12,956 nt of DNA from JANNMJ01 sp031397815 (GTDB taxonomy: Bacteria > Bacteroidota > Bacteroidia > Cytophagales > Hymenobacteraceae): NCBI GenBank assembly GCA_031397815.1, contig JANNMJ010000119.1, positions 1 to 12,956 of the forward strand, read 5' to 3'. The notes under the pieces were generated by a model. The model was not told where the DNA came from, ran no database searches, and worked only from the letters and a program-made list of their open reading frames with translations. The translations under genes and the position numbers were made by a program. The number at the start of each line of letters is the position of its first letter. Within the stretch, counting starts at the first letter, position 1. Below, in pieces: positions 1-10,775 of this stretch.

Positions 1-27
1 CTGCTACGTTGCGCGTTACCGGTAAAA

Positions 28-98
28 TGTATTAGCGTCTCTCCGAGACGCGTGTCAGGCTACCCGAGCGACACGCGTCTCGGAGAGACGCTAATACA
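28..98. repeat. Nested palindromic repeat downstream of the TerB-like gene, possible terminator
   Basis: Two perfect 29-nt inverted arms (28-56 and 70-98) flank a 13-nt loop (57-69). Each arm also contains a smaller inverted repeat, CGTCTC-TCC-GAGACG and its mirror, so the DNA can fold as one long hairpin or as two small ones. The stop codon of the minus-strand TerB-like gene is at 106-108. Read on the minus strand, the hairpin is followed directly by TTTT, so it could act as an intrinsic terminator for that gene. The length, perfect pairing and nested build look more like a dispersed palindromic repeat than an ordinary terminator. Whether other copies exist in the genome cannot be seen here. 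Confidence 0.85.
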
Positions 99-105
99 CG
101 CTGCC

Positions 106-546
106 CTAGTGCCCGTTCGGGTAGTGCAGGAAGGCGTGCGAGTCGGTTTTAATCTGCTCGCGGGTCAGACCGTCTTTCACGCCCATCGAAATCTTCCGGA
201 CCAGCAGCCCGACCACCGCTTTGCGGAAGCCGAGGCGCTGCGCCATCGAGGTACAGAAATCCATTTCCGCGTCGTCGATGATACCGTCGGCGAGCATCAT
301 ATCGACGAGGTCGAAGAGCTGATCGAAGCGCTCGTCGTCGTTGTCGGGGATGACCAGATGCTCTTTCGAGGCATTGCCGACGAGCGTACGCACTTCTTCG
401 GGCTTGATGCCGTGCTTACGCCCTACGGCGATGATAAAATTCATCTCCGACTCGTCCACATGGCCGTCGGCTTTGGCGAGCGCCCCCAGATTGAGGAGGT
501 GGCTTTTCAGACGCTTGGTATCGTCGCTTTCGAAGAAAGAGAACAT
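106..546 (-). CDS. TerB-like (tellurite resistance TerB / DjlA N-terminal fold) protein
   Basis: 146-residue, all-helical, acidic protein. It shows the two signature acidic repeats of the TerB family: ADGHVDESE near residues 26-34 and ADGIIDDAEMDF near residues 86-97. These lie in equivalent helices of an internal duplication and form a metal-binding site in known TerB structures. No signal peptide or membrane segment is visible, so it should be cytosolic. The open frame continues upstream to 849, but that extension is arginine-rich and unlike the family; the ATG at 546 gives the normal domain length (about 140-150 residues) and begins MFSFFESDD. No clear Shine-Dalgarno precedes it, which is normal in Bacteroidota. 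There are no other ter genes beside it (no TerC, TerD or TerZ), so a tellurite role cannot be claimed. It is transcribed divergently from pfkA. The family assignment is fairly firm; the function is unknown. Confidence 0.85.
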   Translation of the reverse strand: MFSFFESDDTKRLKSHLLNLGALAKADGHVDESEMNFIIAVGRKHGIKPEEVRTLVGNASKEHLVIPDNDDERFDQLFDLVDMMLADGIIDDAEMDFCTSMAQRLGFRKAVVGLLVRKISMGVKDGLTREQIKTDSHAFLHYPNGH

Positions 547-790
547 ACGGGTAGGGGTGCTTGGGGGCAGAAAATGACAACCGACCACCGGTAGTCGGGC
601 GTTGCTTACGCAAGAAGCAAAAGAAATGCTGTCGGGGCGAAAAATATTTTTCGAAGGGAGCCGTTTTCGGCCTCTACGGCGCCTACTTCCCCACGAAAGA
701 TGCCGTGTTAAGACGCTCATGGCGCGCCGGTGCCGCTCGAAGTTGTAGTTTGCGGCCTTGAACAACGCCCTAGGGGGCCGCTGCTGTCGA
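547..790. promoter_or_regulatory. Divergent intergenic region between the TerB-like gene and pfkA, with a 16-bp palindrome
   Basis: This 244-bp gap must hold the promoters of both divergent genes. It contains a perfect 16-bp AT-rich palindrome at 638-653 (CGAAAAATATTTTTCG), which could be an operator or simply a curved AT tract. A smaller inverted repeat, TTGCTT...AAGCAA, lies at 602-619. I found no exact TAnnTTTG box for pfkA; the nearest string, TAGTTTG around 746-752, is one base too short. The open frames crossing this gap look like chance frames, with no recognisable protein. Confidence 0.45.
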
Positions 791-1765
791 ATGAAACGAA
801 TCGCTGTATTCACGTCCGGAGGAGATTCACCCGGGATGAATGCCTGCATCCGGGCCGTGGTCCGGACCGCCGTCTATCACGGTATTGAGGTGTATGGAGT
901 GTTGCGCGGCTACACCGGGCTCATCAACGGCGAGCTGCTGCGGATGGACTCGATGTCGGTCTCGAACATCATTCAGAAGGGGGGGACGATTCTTAAGTCG
1001 GCTCGCTCCCAAGCGTTTATGACCCGCGAAGGGCGTGAGCGCGCCTACAATAACCTGCTCAACTATCACATCGACGGCCTCATCGCCATCGGTGGCAACG
1101 GGACGTTCACGGGCGCCATGACCTTCTTCGAGGAGTTCGGCATTCCGACAATCGGCGCCCCCGGCACGATTGACAACGACCTCTACGGCACCGATTTCAC
1201 GATTGGGTACGACACCGCCGTCAACACCGCCCTCGAAGCCATCGACAAGATTCGCGACACCGCCGACTCGCACGAGCGCGTGTTTTTTATCGAAGTGATG
1301 GGGCGCGACTCCGGCTACATCGCCATTCCGTGCGCCATCGGCGGCGGCGCGGAGCTGGTGCTGGTGCCGGAGCAGAAAATCACGACGGAAGACGTGATTG
1401 AAACGCTCCGCAGCGGGTTCAGCCGGTCGAAAACGTCGTTCATCGTGGTCGTTGCCGAGGGCGAAACCGCCGGTCACGCCGTCGCCGAGATTGCCGCCCG
1501 CGCCAAGGAAGCCATTCCGCAGATGGACGCCCGCGTCTCCATCATCGGCCACATCCAGCGCGGCGGCTCCCCCACCGCCGCCGACCGGCTCTTGGCTTCG
1601 CAGATGGGCATCGCGGCCGTAGAAGCCCTCATCAGCGGGCGCCAAAACGAGATGGTGGGCGTGGTGAACCGCGAAATCTGCCTCACCCCGTTCCAGCAGA
1701 CGATTTACCGGAAGAAGCAGATTAACCAGAATTTCATGAAGATGGTGGAGATTCTGTCGGTGTAG
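791..1765 (+). CDS. pfkA: ATP-dependent 6-phosphofructokinase (PfkA family), with Asn at the Mg-binding position
   Basis: 324 residues, close to the 320 of E. coli PfkA. It phosphorylates fructose 6-phosphate to fructose 1,6-bisphosphate, the committed step of glycolysis, in the cytosol. Visible motifs: N-terminal nucleotide-binding TSGGDSPGMNA (residues 8-18), KGGTILKSAR (63-72), the catalytic PGTIDND loop with D128 and D130, MGRDSG (170-175) and the substrate-binding HIQRGGSP (254-261). The nucleotide motif reads GGNG (101-104) rather than GGDG. The Gly at its fourth position is the ATP-type residue, but N103 stands where E. coli has the Mg-ATP-binding Asp (D103 in mature numbering). The codon is AAC at 1097-1099. 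An in-frame TTG at 758 would add 11 residues lacking family similarity; ATG 791 starts directly with the conserved MKRIAVFTSGGD. It converges on miaA, with 45 bp between stop codons. The family is certain; full activity with N103 is open. Confidence 0.96.
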   Translation: MKRIAVFTSGGDSPGMNACIRAVVRTAVYHGIEVYGVLRGYTGLINGELLRMDSMSVSNIIQKGGTILKSARSQAFMTREGRERAYNNLLNYHIDGLIAIGGNGTFTGAMTFFEEFGIPTIGAPGTIDNDLYGTDFTIGYDTAVNTALEAIDKIRDTADSHERVFFIEVMGRDSGYIAIPCAIGGGAELVLVPEQKITTEDVIETLRSGFSRSKTSFIVVVAEGETAGHAVAEIAARAKEAIPQMDARVSIIGHIQRGGSPTAADRLLASQMGIAAVEALISGRQNEMVGVVNREICLTPFQQTIYRKKQINQNFMKMVEILSV

Positions 1766-1810
1766 CTAAGCACTGACGGAATCTTGCTCCTTTCGGCGTG
1801 ACCCGAATGT

Positions 1811-2734
1811 TTACGGGAGCTGCAATAAGCTCATCATAGGCTCCACTCTTACCCGAGGGTCAAACCACTGAAACCGGCTATCCCGCCGGAACCACGTAAG
1901 CTGTCGCTTGGCGTACCGGCGCGTGTTGCGCTTGAGCAGGCGCACGGCTTCTTCGTAGTCATACTGACCTTCGAAATACGGCCACCACTCCTGATACCCG
2001 ACCGTCTGCAAGGCGTTGAGGTGGCTGAGCGGGTGCAGAGCGCGCGCTTCCGCTTCCAAACCCGCCGCCAGCATCTCGTCCACGCGGGCGTCGCAGCGGG
2101 CGTAGAGAGTTTCGCGGGGGCGGTCGAGGCCGATGAATAGGGTGCGCCACGGGCGGGCAGACTCCGTGGGCGCGGTACGGTAGCTGGAGAAGGGCTGACC
2201 GGTGCCGAGCGTGACTTCCAAAGCCCGCAACACCCGCTGCGGATTCTGCCGGTCGATGACGGCCCACGCGGTGGGGTCGAGGGTGCGTAGCTCTTCTACT
2301 AGGGCCGGTAAGCCCTCGGCTTCGAGCCGGACGAGGAGTGCCGGACGGAGCGCCGGGTCGGTGACGGGGATGTTGGGCAAGCCGTCGGTCAGGGCCTGCT
2401 GATACAGGCCGGACCCGCCGACCGCCACCACCACCGGCAGGCGCGGGAACAGGTCGTCGGTGAGGAGACGGACGGCGTCGGCGGCGAACCGCCCGGCGCT
2501 GTACTCGTGCTCCACGGAGTGAGAATCGATGAAATGGTGCCGAATCCCGCCTTGCTCAGCGGGCGTAGGCTTCGCGGTGCCGACGGTCAGCTCACGGTAA
2601 AACTGCCGGGAATCAAACGAGAGAATCTCAGTGCCGAGCCGCTGGGCGAGCTGCACGCTGAGCGCCGTTTTGCCCACCGCGGTAGGTCCGGCGATGAGGA
2701 GAAGCGTCTTGCTGTATGTACCGATTTGCTTCAT
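1811..2734 (-). CDS. miaA: tRNA dimethylallyltransferase MiaA
   Basis: 307 residues, the usual MiaA length. It transfers a dimethylallyl group from DMAPP to N6 of A37 in tRNAs that read UNN codons, the first step toward ms2i6A. Motifs in order: the P-loop GPTAVGKT (16-23), which binds the DMAPP pyrophosphate; SFDSRQFYREL (39-49) with the catalytic Asp D41 and neighbouring Gln; VGTAKP (51-56); GGSGLY (106-111); NPQRVLRALEV (near 174-184); TVGYQE; and the basic C-terminal NTRRYAKRQLTWFRRD, which contacts the tRNA. Every motif is intact, with no truncation. ATG 2734 places the P-loop at the usual distance from the N-terminus. The gene is divergent from the EVE-like gene, with 71 bp between the two starts, and convergent with pfkA. 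Neither neighbour suggests an operon. Confidence 0.97.
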   Translation of the reverse strand: MKQIGTYSKTLLLIAGPTAVGKTALSVQLAQRLGTEILSFDSRQFYRELTVGTAKPTPAEQGGIRHHFIDSHSVEHEYSAGRFAADAVRLLTDDLFPRLPVVVAVGGSGLYQQALTDGLPNIPVTDPALRPALLVRLEAEGLPALVEELRTLDPTAWAVIDRQNPQRVLRALEVTLGTGQPFSSYRTAPTESARPWRTLFIGLDRPRETLYARCDARVDEMLAAGLEAEARALHPLSHLNALQTVGYQEWWPYFEGQYDYEEAVRLLKRNTRRYAKRQLTWFRRDSRFQWFDPRVRVEPMMSLLQLP

Positions 2735-2761
2735 AATGACATTCGTATGAGAATGGTTAGT

Positions 2762-2769
2762 TACTTTTG
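2762..2769 (+). promoter_or_regulatory. Bacteroidota-type -7 box (TAnnTTTG) upstream of the EVE-like gene
   Basis: TACTTTTG matches the Bacteroidota sigma-A -7 consensus TAnnTTTG exactly. A weak -33 candidate, TTCG at 2742-2745, lies 16 nt upstream, slightly closer than usual. Transcription would begin near 2775, leaving about 30 nt of A/T-rich leader before ATG 2806. This supports that start over the in-frame TTG at 2767, which would fall inside the promoter. It is a sequence match only. Confidence 0.45.
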
Positions 2770-2805
2770 GAACAAGTCCAAGATTTATATCACTTCGTTT
2801 CTAAA

Positions 2806-3267
2806 ATGAAACTCTGGAAATTGATTTTGCATCACACTGATGCTGAAAACGCGTGGAACATCGTCAAAACTACCAACACTCTTGCGATTGGTTGGGAATG
2901 CGTCGGTGATATGCGAACTACCCCTTACGCTTCTTCAGAAGCCATCAAAGAACTCATTCGGCAGGAATATCCTGACTTAGGGTCGCAAAACCACTCAAAT
3001 GGCGGCCACAGCTTATGGGACTTTTTTCATACCATGAAGCCGGGCGATATTGTGTTGGTGGTGGCTGCAGGGAAACGTCGAGGAGCAATTATCGTTACTG
3101 GAGACTATGCGTTTGTGCCAGATGGAACATCGTATGACGAAGGCTACCCACACCAACGATCGGGGCGAATTATTGGCACAGAACAAGATGCAGACCTTTT
3201 ATGGAAACTGCACGAAGTGAGCGAAGGAGCATCTCCTTATCGAACCTTATTACCGTTGGCGAACTAA
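2806..3267 (+). CDS. Stand-alone EVE/PUA-like domain protein (McrB N-terminal-type modified-base reader)
   Basis: 153 residues consisting of one domain and nothing else. Landmarks: an N-terminal WKLILHH strand, TLAIGWECVGDM (about 25-36), a helix ending IRQEYPDL, then SLWDFFHTMKPGDIVLVVAAGKRRGAIIVTG, split here as SLWDFF...MKPGDIVLVV and GAIIVTGDYAF, and a C-terminal YPHQRSGRI. From memory, the order IGW...GD / WxF...M-GDiV / G-I-V-tGdY / HrR resembles the EVE-like (PUA superfamily) domains fused to McrB-type AAA ATPases and other modification-dependent restriction enzymes, where they read modified cytosine. No nuclease or ATPase is fused or adjacent. The gene is visibly AT-richer than the flanking genes, which suggests horizontal acquisition. 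ATG 2806 is chosen because a -7 box ends at 2769. The fold assignment is moderate; the ligand and role are unknown. Confidence 0.7.
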   Translation: MKLWKLILHHTDAENAWNIVKTTNTLAIGWECVGDMRTTPYASSEAIKELIRQEYPDLGSQNHSNGGHSLWDFFHTMKPGDIVLVVAAGKRRGAIIVTGDYAFVPDGTSYDEGYPHQRSGRIIGTEQDADLLWKLHEVSEGASPYRTLLPLAN

Positions 3268-3287
3268 GCTACGAAGTAGAACTACCC

Positions 3288-3419
3288 AATAAACTGTCAT
3301 TGCGAGGAATGAAGTAATCCTCGCTGGCTCAATGTAGATTACGTAACCGTAATCCAAAGCGAACGAAGATTGCTTCGTCGCAAAACCTCCTCGCAATGAC
3401 AGTTCGGGATGAGTTTATT
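3288..3419. repeat. Multi-hairpin palindromic repeat element between convergent genes
   Basis: Outer arms 3293-3308 and 3388-3403 are perfect 16-nt inverted repeats (ACTGTCATTGCGAGGA and its complement). Further out, AATAAAC (3288-3294) and GTTTATT (3413-3419) are also complementary. Three hairpins sit inside: 3302-3324 (7-bp stem GCGAGGA/TCCTCGC), 3337-3354 (7-bp stem GATTACG/CGTAATC, loop TAAC) and 3359-3381 (ACGAAG-ATTG-CTTCGT plus GCG/CGC). The first competes with the outer stem for GCGAGGA. Strings like TGTCATTGCGAGGA are familiar from dispersed palindromic repeats in many bacterial genomes; that is recollection, not a search. The element fills the gap between two converging genes and its right edge covers the glycosyltransferase stop codon. 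No coding capacity. Confidence 0.85.
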
Positions 3420-4629
3420 GACTCTCCCCCACCGCTTCCCCAAAAATCCGCGCCACTTCCACACTCTCACGCTCCCAATTCCAGACTGCGGCGGCTTGTG
3501 CGCACGCGGCCGTCAGGCGGGCGTGGTAGGCATCGTCGGTGAGGAGACGGTTTAGGGCGGCGGCGAGGACGGGCGGCGATAAATCGGGGATGAGCGCGGC
3601 TACTTCGTGCTCGGTGTTGAGGGCGCGGTATTCGGGGAAATCGATGCAGACTTGCGGGACGCTGGCTTGCACGTAATCAAAGAATTTATTCGCCAGCGAA
3701 TAATAATAGCTCAGTCCGCGGTTTTCGAGGAGCATCGTGCCGACTCGGGCCGTGCGCGTCAACTCGCGGAGGGCGGCGGGGACTACGTAGCCTTTGAATT
3801 CGACGCGCGCCGCGAGGGCAGGGTCGGCCGCGACGCGTGCGCGCAGGCTTTCCGATAGGTCGCCTTCGCCGCAAATCACCAATCGCGCCGTCGGCTCTAC
3901 TAATGGCAGTGCATCAAGCAGCTCAATCAGCCCGCGCCCGACATTGAGCGCGCCTTGGTAGAGAATGATGCAGCTTTTTTCGACTAAAGAATTCGATGGA
4001 GATTTTGCCAGATTTCCTGTCGAATTCTCAATTAAATTTTCTGTCGATTTTCTTCCGAAATCAGAAGCTACTGTTGAAGCGCCCGCAGCTACGGGCGCCG
4101 CGCCGACGGGCACATTCCGCACCACGCCGAACGGGCGGCCGTAGCGTGCCCGGAAAACCTCCGCGAGCGCTGGGCCTACCGTGTAGGCGCGGGTGGCGCG
4201 CGGGACGGCGAAGGCTTCAATCCAGCGCCAGACGCGCTGAATGGCGGGCCGGGCCACCACTTCGGGCACTTCGGTAAACAGCTCGTGGGCGTCGTAAACC
4301 CACGGACGACGCTTCAGGCGGGCGGCCAGCCAGACGGGGAGAATCGTGTCTAAATCGACGGCACCGTAGGCGGCGGGGGCACTTTCGCGCAGCAGAAACC
4401 ACGCGAGGCGCAGGTTGAATTCGAGGTAAAACAGCTTCCCCGCGTGGAAGCGGCACGTCAGGCGGTGCTGCTGATACGGCAAACCGGGCGCGAGCGGGCG
4501 GGACGTCGGGAGCGCCCGCCCGACGAGGAGCACGTCGTAACCGGCGGCGGCGAGGGCCGTGCTGGTGCGCGCCATGCGCTGGTCGTACGTGAGGTCGGTG
4601 GTGGCCGTCAGCAGGAGCCGGGGGCGCAT
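3415..4629 (-). CDS. Glycosyltransferase, GT4-like (GT-B fold)
   Basis: 404 residues with two Rossmann-like halves. The N-terminal half (about 1-170) begins RPRLLLTATTDLTYDQRM and holds YDAHELFTE (112-120), a string typical of this GT4-like group. The C-terminal half begins IILYQGALNVGRGL (221-234), followed by VICGEGDL (251-258) and SLANKFFDYVQASVPQV (311-327), the donor-sugar-binding region; D318 stands where many GT4 enzymes have Glu. It should transfer a sugar from a nucleotide-activated donor to a lipid-linked or polysaccharide acceptor at the inner membrane face; donor and acceptor cannot be told. The linker, residues about 176-218, is unusually long and contains an AT-rich three-unit repeat of eight residues (195-218). 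ATG 4629 begins directly with the first beta strand. The stop TAA lies at the edge of the adjacent palindromic repeat. No other polysaccharide genes are near. Confidence 0.9.
   Translation of the reverse strand: MRPRLLLTATTDLTYDQRMARTSTALAAAGYDVLLVGRALPTSRPLAPGLPYQQHRLTCRFHAGKLFYLEFNLRLAWFLLRESAPAAYGAVDLDTILPVWLAARLKRRPWVYDAHELFTEVPEVVARPAIQRVWRWIEAFAVPRATRAYTVGPALAEVFRARYGRPFGVVRNVPVGAAPVAAGASTVASDFGRKSTENLIENSTGNLAKSPSNSLVEKSCIILYQGALNVGRGLIELLDALPLVEPTARLVICGEGDLSESLRARVAADPALAARVEFKGYVVPAALRELTRTARVGTMLLENRGLSYYYSLANKFFDYVQASVPQVCIDFPEYRALNTEHEVAALIPDLSPPVLAAALNRLLTDDAYHARLTAACAQAAAVWNWERESVEVARIFGEAVGESQ
3976..4050 (-). repeat. AT-rich 24-bp-periodic insert within the glycosyltransferase linker
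   Basis: A low-GC island in an otherwise GC-rich gene. The heptamer CTGTCGA recurs at 4017-4023 and 4041-4047, exactly 24 nt apart, with similar flanks. The encoded protein reads as three degenerate eight-residue units: STENLIEN, STGNLAKS and PSNSLVEK (residues 195-218). The period is a multiple of three and falls between the two Rossmann halves, so reading frame and fold are preserved. It may be a small palindromic or tandem element tolerated in a surface linker, or slippage-born repeats. Confidence 0.6.
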
Positions 4630-4761
4630 AAACGGGGAGTGAAAGAACCGCGGCGCGGGCCGGTTCGCGCGAAAAGCTGCAAATTAGAGGACTCGTAGCC
4701 CCTTCTCCGGCTACCGCTCCCCTTGCCAACCACTCAGCCTGCTCTTCCGACCCTCTCCTCC
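4630..4761. promoter_or_regulatory. Divergent promoter region between the glycosyltransferase and hybrid kinase genes
   Basis: This 132-bp gap separates two divergent starts and must hold both promoters. An AT-rich patch lies at about 4677-4690. Read on the minus strand it gives TAATTTG, one base short of TAnnTTTG. I see no operator-like repeat. The assignment rests on gene orientation only. Confidence 0.35.
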
Positions 4762-9888
<5,127 letters not shown>

Positions 9889-9942
9889 CGGTTGGCGCCT
9901 CGCGCTCCACTGTTTCCGCCCCGTAACCCAAGCTTACCCGCT

Positions 9943-10311
9943 ATGCCGCCTACCATCCTGATTGCCGAAGACTCGTCCGTGATTCTTAATCTGACGAAGA
10001 AAATTCTCGAACAGCAGAAATACACCGTCGTGCTCGCCAAGAACGGCGCCGAAGTGATGCGCCAGGTCACCGCGCAGCACCTCGACGGTATTTTAATGGA
10101 CATCAACATTCCCATCCAGAACGGCTTGGAATGCACCCGCCAGATTCGCGCCCACCAAGACCCCCGCATCGCCTCCCTGCCGATTGTGGCCGTCACGGGC
10201 AACGCCGATAATTACACGGAAGAAGATTTTCGGGCGGCGGGCGTCAACGCCTATCTCCCCAAGCCGCTCGATTTCGACCGGCTCGTAAAGACCGTGCGCG
10301 AATTGTTTTAG
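9943..10311 (+). CDS. Single-domain response regulator (CheY/DivK-like receiver)
   Basis: 122 residues, a lone REC domain. Visible: the acidic pair E9/D10 in LIAEDSS, phospho-acceptor D53 in ILMDINIPIQNGLE, T85 in VAVTGNA and K107 in LPKPLD. All residues for phosphoryl transfer are in place. No output domain follows. It begins 54 bp after the hybrid kinase stop on the same strand, so it is probably co-transcribed and is the natural receiver of phosphate from the kinase Hpt domain (H1647). Its output would be protein-protein contact or use as a phosphate sink. An in-frame TTG at 9892 would add 17 Pro/Arg-rich residues; ATG 9943 places the first beta strand (PTILIAED) right at the N-terminus, as in the family. 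Confidence 0.93.
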   Translation: MPPTILIAEDSSVILNLTKKILEQQKYTVVLAKNGAEVMRQVTAQHLDGILMDINIPIQNGLECTRQIRAHQDPRIASLPIVAVTGNADNYTEEDFRAAGVNAYLPKPLDFDRLVKTVRELF

Positions 10312-10364
10312 CTTTTAGCTGAATAAAATACAGGGAGTAAAGCTCGAAGGAAAATCGCGAGAAA

Positions 10365-10384
10365 AGACGAGGTTTCACTCGTCT
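10365..10384 (+). terminator. Hairpin downstream of the response regulator gene, weak terminator candidate
   Basis: A perfect 7-bp stem, AGACGAG/CTCGTCT, with a 6-nt loop lies 54 bp after the response regulator stop. No U-tract follows on the plus strand, so it is at best a weak or factor-assisted terminator. The rest of the gap 10312-10467 is AT-rich at first and then C-rich, with no promoter I can recognise. Confidence 0.3.
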
Positions 10385-10467
10385 GCCTTGCGCCGCCGTC
10401 CGACCTACGCCCGACCGTCATCAGCGCCCTCTCTCCTGCCCCGCCCTTCTACCCGCCACTTCCCCCG

Positions 10468-10737
10468 ATGAAGTACACCAAAGCCACGCTCACGCGCCTG
10501 GAAGATGTATTCGCCGAATCTGATTACGCCCTGCGCTACGAGAAAGGCCAGTTTCGGGCGGGTTATTGCGTGCTCCGCGACCAGCGCGTGGTGTTGGTGA
10601 ACACGTATTTCCCCCTCGAAGGCCGCATCAATTGCCTCCTCGACCTCATCAAAGCCCTCCCCGACTTAAAGCTCGACCACCTCACCCCGCGCTCCAAAAC
10701 GCTGGTGGCGGAAATTCGGGCTGAGGTTCGCGTCTGA
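10468..10737 (+). CDS. Conserved 89-residue protein of unknown function
   Basis: 89 residues with mixed alpha/beta character: an N-terminal helix (KATLTRLEDVFAESDY), two or three strands (ALRYEKGQFRAGYCVLRDQRVVLVNTYF), then a helix (INCLLDLIKALP) and a basic C-terminal helix. I recall near-identical short proteins in many Bacteroidota, with the strings LRYEKG, AGYC and NxxFxLEGRIN conserved, but I know of no assigned function. Cys33 in GYC and Cys56 in INC could be of interest. ATG 10468 is the only plausible start. It lies 38 bp before the PhnP-like hydrolase on the same strand, so the two may share a transcript. No membrane segment or signal peptide is visible. Confidence 0.8.
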   Translation: MKYTKATLTRLEDVFAESDYALRYEKGQFRAGYCVLRDQRVVLVNTYFPLEGRINCLLDLIKALPDLKLDHLTPRSKTLVAEIRAEVRV

Positions 10738-10775
10738 TTTTTCGTTTCCCCGATTATCCGATTTTATTCCCTTCT

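Noticed and set aside
52..594. 180-codon plus-strand frame opposite the TerB-like gene
   Set aside because: It is antisense to a protein with clear TerB motifs, begins inside a palindromic repeat, and shows no domain of its own.
742..756. TAnnTTTG promoter box for pfkA
   Set aside because: The string TAGTTTG is one base short of the consensus spacing and no TTTG -33 element is correctly placed.
547..849. N-terminal extension of the TerB-like gene up to 849
   Set aside because: The extra residues are Arg/Pro-rich, unlike the family, and would overlap the start of pfkA.
827..1645. 272-codon minus-strand frame opposite pfkA
   Set aside because: It is a shadow of pfkA; the translation has no family features.
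1802..1817. Terminator between the convergent pfkA and miaA genes
   Set aside because: CCCG...CGGG gives only a 4-bp stem, overlaps the miaA stop codon and has no U-tract.
3288..3419. tRNA or structured RNA gene, because of the cloverleaf-like folding
   Set aside because: The hairpins do not have tRNA arm sizes, there is no T-loop or CCA-type end, and the outer arms fit a dispersed palindromic repeat better.
4677..4690. TAnnTTTG promoter box for the glycosyltransferase on the minus strand
   Set aside because: TAATTTG is one base short of the consensus, so it was not called as a promoter.
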